Shown here piece after piece: positions 18,926 to 21,096 of a stretch of 21,096 nt of DNA. The DNA is from Carex sylvatica (lineage: Eukaryota > Streptophyta > Magnoliopsida > Poales > Cyperaceae). The position numbers were made by a program, and so were the translations under genes. Below the pieces are notes generated by a model, which had not been told where the DNA came from, made no database searches, and saw nothing but the letters and a program-made list of their open reading frames with translations. How positions within the stretch are numbered: the stretch's first letter is position 1; each line of letters opens with the position of its first letter. The stretch is taken from the NCBI GenBank assembly GCA_964058845.1, contig CAXKVR010000196.1, forward strand, positions 40,001 through 61,096, read 5' to 3'.

Positions 18926-19213
18926 CTACTTCTTATCAGCCGCCGGCTTGTTAGCAGTCGACTTTCCATTAGTGACACCCGACGATGTGCTCGCCTTACC
19001 AGTACACGAATTTTCATCAATTTTTTTTTTCAGATATGGATATTCCAGAAAGTCATCGTCGGAAAGGGGAAGATTTTCAGTAGGTAATTCGACACCAAGT
19101 CTTTTCAAAAGAAGTATGCAGTTACAGTGACACTTGGAATGCTCAGTACCTCTTTTGTTATTGTCCATCATGTTCAACAACAAAACAAAAATAGTTAAAT
19201 TCGGAGATGGCAA
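18926..19213 (-). CDS. Unknown small MULE ORF (95 aa), or last exon of the PMD gene
   Basis: I do not recognise this protein. The 95-codon frame has coding-like order: a hydrophobic start (TIFVLLLNMM), then KRGTEHSKCHCNC followed by ILLLKRLGVELPTENL, an acidic patch with SDDDFLEYPYLKKK, and a Ser/Thr/Lys tail ending NKPAADKK. A start at MMDNNKRGTEHS (about 19170) is equally possible. Three cysteines and a histidine lie close together. It is on the same strand as the PMD gene and about 220 bases after it. It could be a separate gene with the ACTGTAGTATT array as its leader, or a terminal exon joined from the donor CAG/GTATGG near 19485. Either way it is undisturbed, unlike both neighbours. Confidence 0.45.
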   Translation of the reverse strand: MPSPNLTIFVLLLNMMDNNKRGTEHSKCHCNCILLLKRLGVELPTENLPLSDDDFLEYPYLKKKIDENSCTGKASTSSGVTNGKSTANKPAADKK

Positions 19214-19241
19214 GGAGGTGAAATAATATAAAATTTAACTT

Positions 19242-19400
19242 GAAAAAAAATACTACAGTCTCAAACATATAATACTACAGTCCCAAAGTCAAAATACTAC
19301 AGTCATACAGTCATAAATAATAATAAAAAATATCATAATGCCAACACAACCACAAACATATAACACAACAGTCTCAAACTCAAAATACAACAGTCAGAAC
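19242..19400 (-). repeat. 22-bp tandem units of GACTGTAGTATT type upstream of the small ORF
   Basis: Read on the minus strand, units alternate between GACTGTWGTATTTTGASTTTGR and GACTGTWGTRTTATATGTTTGW, about 22 bases each. Two pairs are separated by about 48 AT-rich bases. The core CTGTAGTATTT is shared with the array in front of the transposase, and in both cases it runs in the sense direction of the ORF that follows. Confidence 0.75.
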
Positions 19401-19435
19401 TATATCACAATAAAAAAACTCTGCAGTCATCCTCG

Positions 19436-21096
19436 TTATTTCCTTCCGGAGGGAGACAACCTACGAGCCGCTATGCTTTTGCCATACCTGTGCGGCTGCA
19501 CGCGCCTCTATGTCTGCCTCTGCGGACTCGCATCTCCTAAATCCTCCTCTCTCATCTCCTCATCATCCTCTCCCGTATACATGTGATGCGTACCTGTACC
19601 GGCTGTCCATGGATCAAATGGACCAGCTGACTCTATGGGTGCCGGGCATGTACGCAGCTCCCATGGATCTTCCTCCCAGCTTGCAGCATACGTGGCAGGA
19701 GGCGGTGTACCAAATAATGCAGAGACAAAGCCATCTGCAGTCTGAGATGCACTCCCACCAGCCTCATAGTCGTGCTCCATCTCCACTCCATATTGTGGTC
19801 CGTGGGAGCCAATGTCCTCAGCATCTGTATCGAACGAAGGCAGCTCATCCATGCTAAAACTGGGCTCAGCATTCCAACGAGGTGCTCCATCCTAAATTAA
19901 AATAATGTCAGTTTTGCTACATACAAATGACTCAGCAATCAATAATATAAAACGGTAACTGACCGGGGCCAAGCTCTACTGGAACTCCATATTTATTTCT
20001 ATAAGCGTCCCATCCTTGCGTATTCAACACCCAGTGGTGGAATGCCCAACCCGAGTCATCATCTACAAAATTAAAAATTAAGTGAGTTACAACAAACAAT
20101 TCGGTGAAAATAAAATCATTGTGTGTGTCATACTTTTAATATTAACCTGTAAATACCTGCAGGAGATGGCGGCATATCATGAGCGTAGATGGCCTCCGGC
20201 TGATAATTCGAATTTCGTGGTGCCTTATTTATCTCCCGCCAATTGATGTTCTCCCCAGAATCACGCAGCATTCCAACGAGGCGGCCTTCAAAATTGCCTG
20301 TCTCCACGATTGGTGCAGTGTGCTCGAGCATTTGACATCCTATGTACCGCCAAGCATCCTTCGCCATGCACGCCAGGCTACGTCCAACTCCTCTCACAGC
20401 TGTCAAGAGCTGCACACAACATGATTATTACAACAGTAAGCAATTAAAATTTGAAATTTTTAATTAAAGTATGTTTCAGTTGTACTTACTGCATGAGCAT
20501 TTATCGGACCCCAAGGCATGTAATTGCTAGATGAATCCATCAGTCTACGTCGAAGGATGTCGCCATAATGGCCCGTAAGGTAGACTGACGACATGCCCTA
20601 TTTCTGGTACCATATGGCATATCTCAAATCTCCGGGACCAGCACCCAACGATGCAGCTGATGGCGGACTCCATAAGTGCTGCTCCGGATGTCGAGCCCGG
20701 TCGTACTCCAAGATGAAGTGCTGGCTCCAGTCGACTTTGCTCTTAGTGTGCGCCGTACTGCAGGTATAATTAATTAGAAAAGATGTAAATGGTGGCATTA
20801 TTAAGGTGATAATGAAATTAAGTAGATACTTACTTGTGAAACTTGTCAGTATCATCCTTACCCATCAGCGGGTACTCCGGGATGAAAGCATCTAATCCAA
20901 ACTGTCGAGATACACGATCCAGGTAGTGGTACTCCACTATCCAGTAACAAACGACCGGTCTCCGATAATACCATAGTCGTATCTGCTCTTGATCTAATGT
21001 CAGTCGGCTCAAAAGGGATGCACGATAGAATGGACGATACGGAAACCAGTCGATATTCGCATCTGGAGCTGACCCCGGACATAAGAAACTCCCCTG
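19436..21096 (-). pseudogene. Plant mobile domain (PMD) gene of the MULE, 5' end outside window
   Basis: Exons read on the minus strand are 21096-20834, 20757-20490, 20409-20157, 20062-19964 and 19891-19508, followed by a tail to TAA at 19438-19436. The first three junctions have consensus GT..AG sites and agreeing phases. The protein has PMD features: WYYRRPVVCYWIVEYHYLDR followed by VSRQFGLDAFIPEYP, then VDWSQHFILEYDRARHP, then YLTGHYGDILRRR and a Trp-rich segment GWAFHHWVLNTQGWDAYRN. The C-terminal exon is acidic (about 19852-19510) and then turns basic (RRVQPHRYGKS). PMD proteins are plant-specific; host members such as MAIN and MAIL1 work in gene silencing and genome maintenance, while transposon copies have no settled function. 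An in-frame TAG at 20600-20598 breaks exon 2 and another TAG at 19510-19508 precedes the basic tail. Exons 4 and 5 differ by one base in phase, so an indel or another splice site is likely. Confidence 0.82.

Larger units (their letters stand above)
15072..21096. mobile_element. Mutator-like element (MULE) with transposase and PMD gene, right end outside window
   Basis: One element is inferred from the convergent pair of a mudrA-type transposase gene (+) and a plant mobile domain gene (-), with a small ORF between. PMD genes are known passengers of plant transposons, including MULEs. The left terminus is placed near 15072 (GAAAAAGAAAATTTTAAAAAT) only because AT-rich sequence there runs directly into the GC-rich promoter of the transposase. 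The terminal inverted repeat and target duplication cannot be tested without the missing right end. An alternative is that the PMD gene is an unrelated neighbour. Confidence 0.6.

Noticed and set aside
19510..19857. Plus-strand 115-codon ORF opposite the PMD C-terminal exon
   Set aside because: Antisense of the acidic minus-strand exon, which continues a spliced PMD frame.

Overview
The window is nuclear DNA of a flowering plant. Supporting signs are an intact OCTOPUS/DUF740-type gene, a family found in land plants, GT..AG introns, a Mutator-like transposon carrying a plant mobile domain (PMD) gene, and a dense population of small non-autonomous DNA transposons. The strong 5'-to-3' fall in GC along the OCTOPUS-like gene suggests a monocot, but this is only an inference. 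Overall the DNA is AT-rich, with GC islands at 3.4-4.9 kb and from 15.1 kb onward.

Layout. Positions 1-45 may be the last codons of a gene lying to the left. From 46 to 3366 is AT-rich spacer with a small hAT-like MITE (1024-1198) probably nested in an older degenerate element (932-1440). At 3367-4905, minus strand, is the one intact host gene: a single-exon OCTOPUS-like protein of 512 aa, with its promoter and leader to the right. From 5.6 to 14.6 kb there is no convincing gene. The space holds at least nine MITE-like elements, several with recognisable ends: hAT-type at 5628-6179 and 7068-7417 (perfect 8-bp duplication TTACTTAG); a fold-back family with copies at 6392-6810 and 12134-12518; others at 8529-8860 and 9309-10124; and Mutator-type elements at 10515-10733 (perfect 9-bp duplication), 11595-12117, and two back-to-back copies at 13533-13919 and 13938-14356 (the second with a perfect 9-bp duplication).

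From about 15.07 kb to the right edge lies most of an autonomous-type Mutator-like element (MULE). It has a GC-rich promoter with a TATA box, a leader containing 13 units of an 11/12-bp repeat, and a mudrA-type transposase gene on + (15642-18720, two introns). Facing it on - are a small unknown ORF (18926-19213) and a spliced PMD gene (19436 to beyond 21096). Convergent transcription of a transposase and a second gene recalls maize MuDR, with a PMD gene in the place of mudrB. The right terminus is outside the window. Both main genes are broken: five in-frame stops plus a late frameshift in the transposase, and two in-frame stops plus one splice-phase mismatch in the PMD gene. Most of the stops fit C-to-T or G-to-A changes, the pattern expected from decay of methylated cytosines in silenced DNA.

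The element is therefore probably dead as a source of transposase. The many Mutator-type MITEs nearby show that the superfamily has been active in this genome, but no MITE here can be tied to this MULE from the visible sequence.
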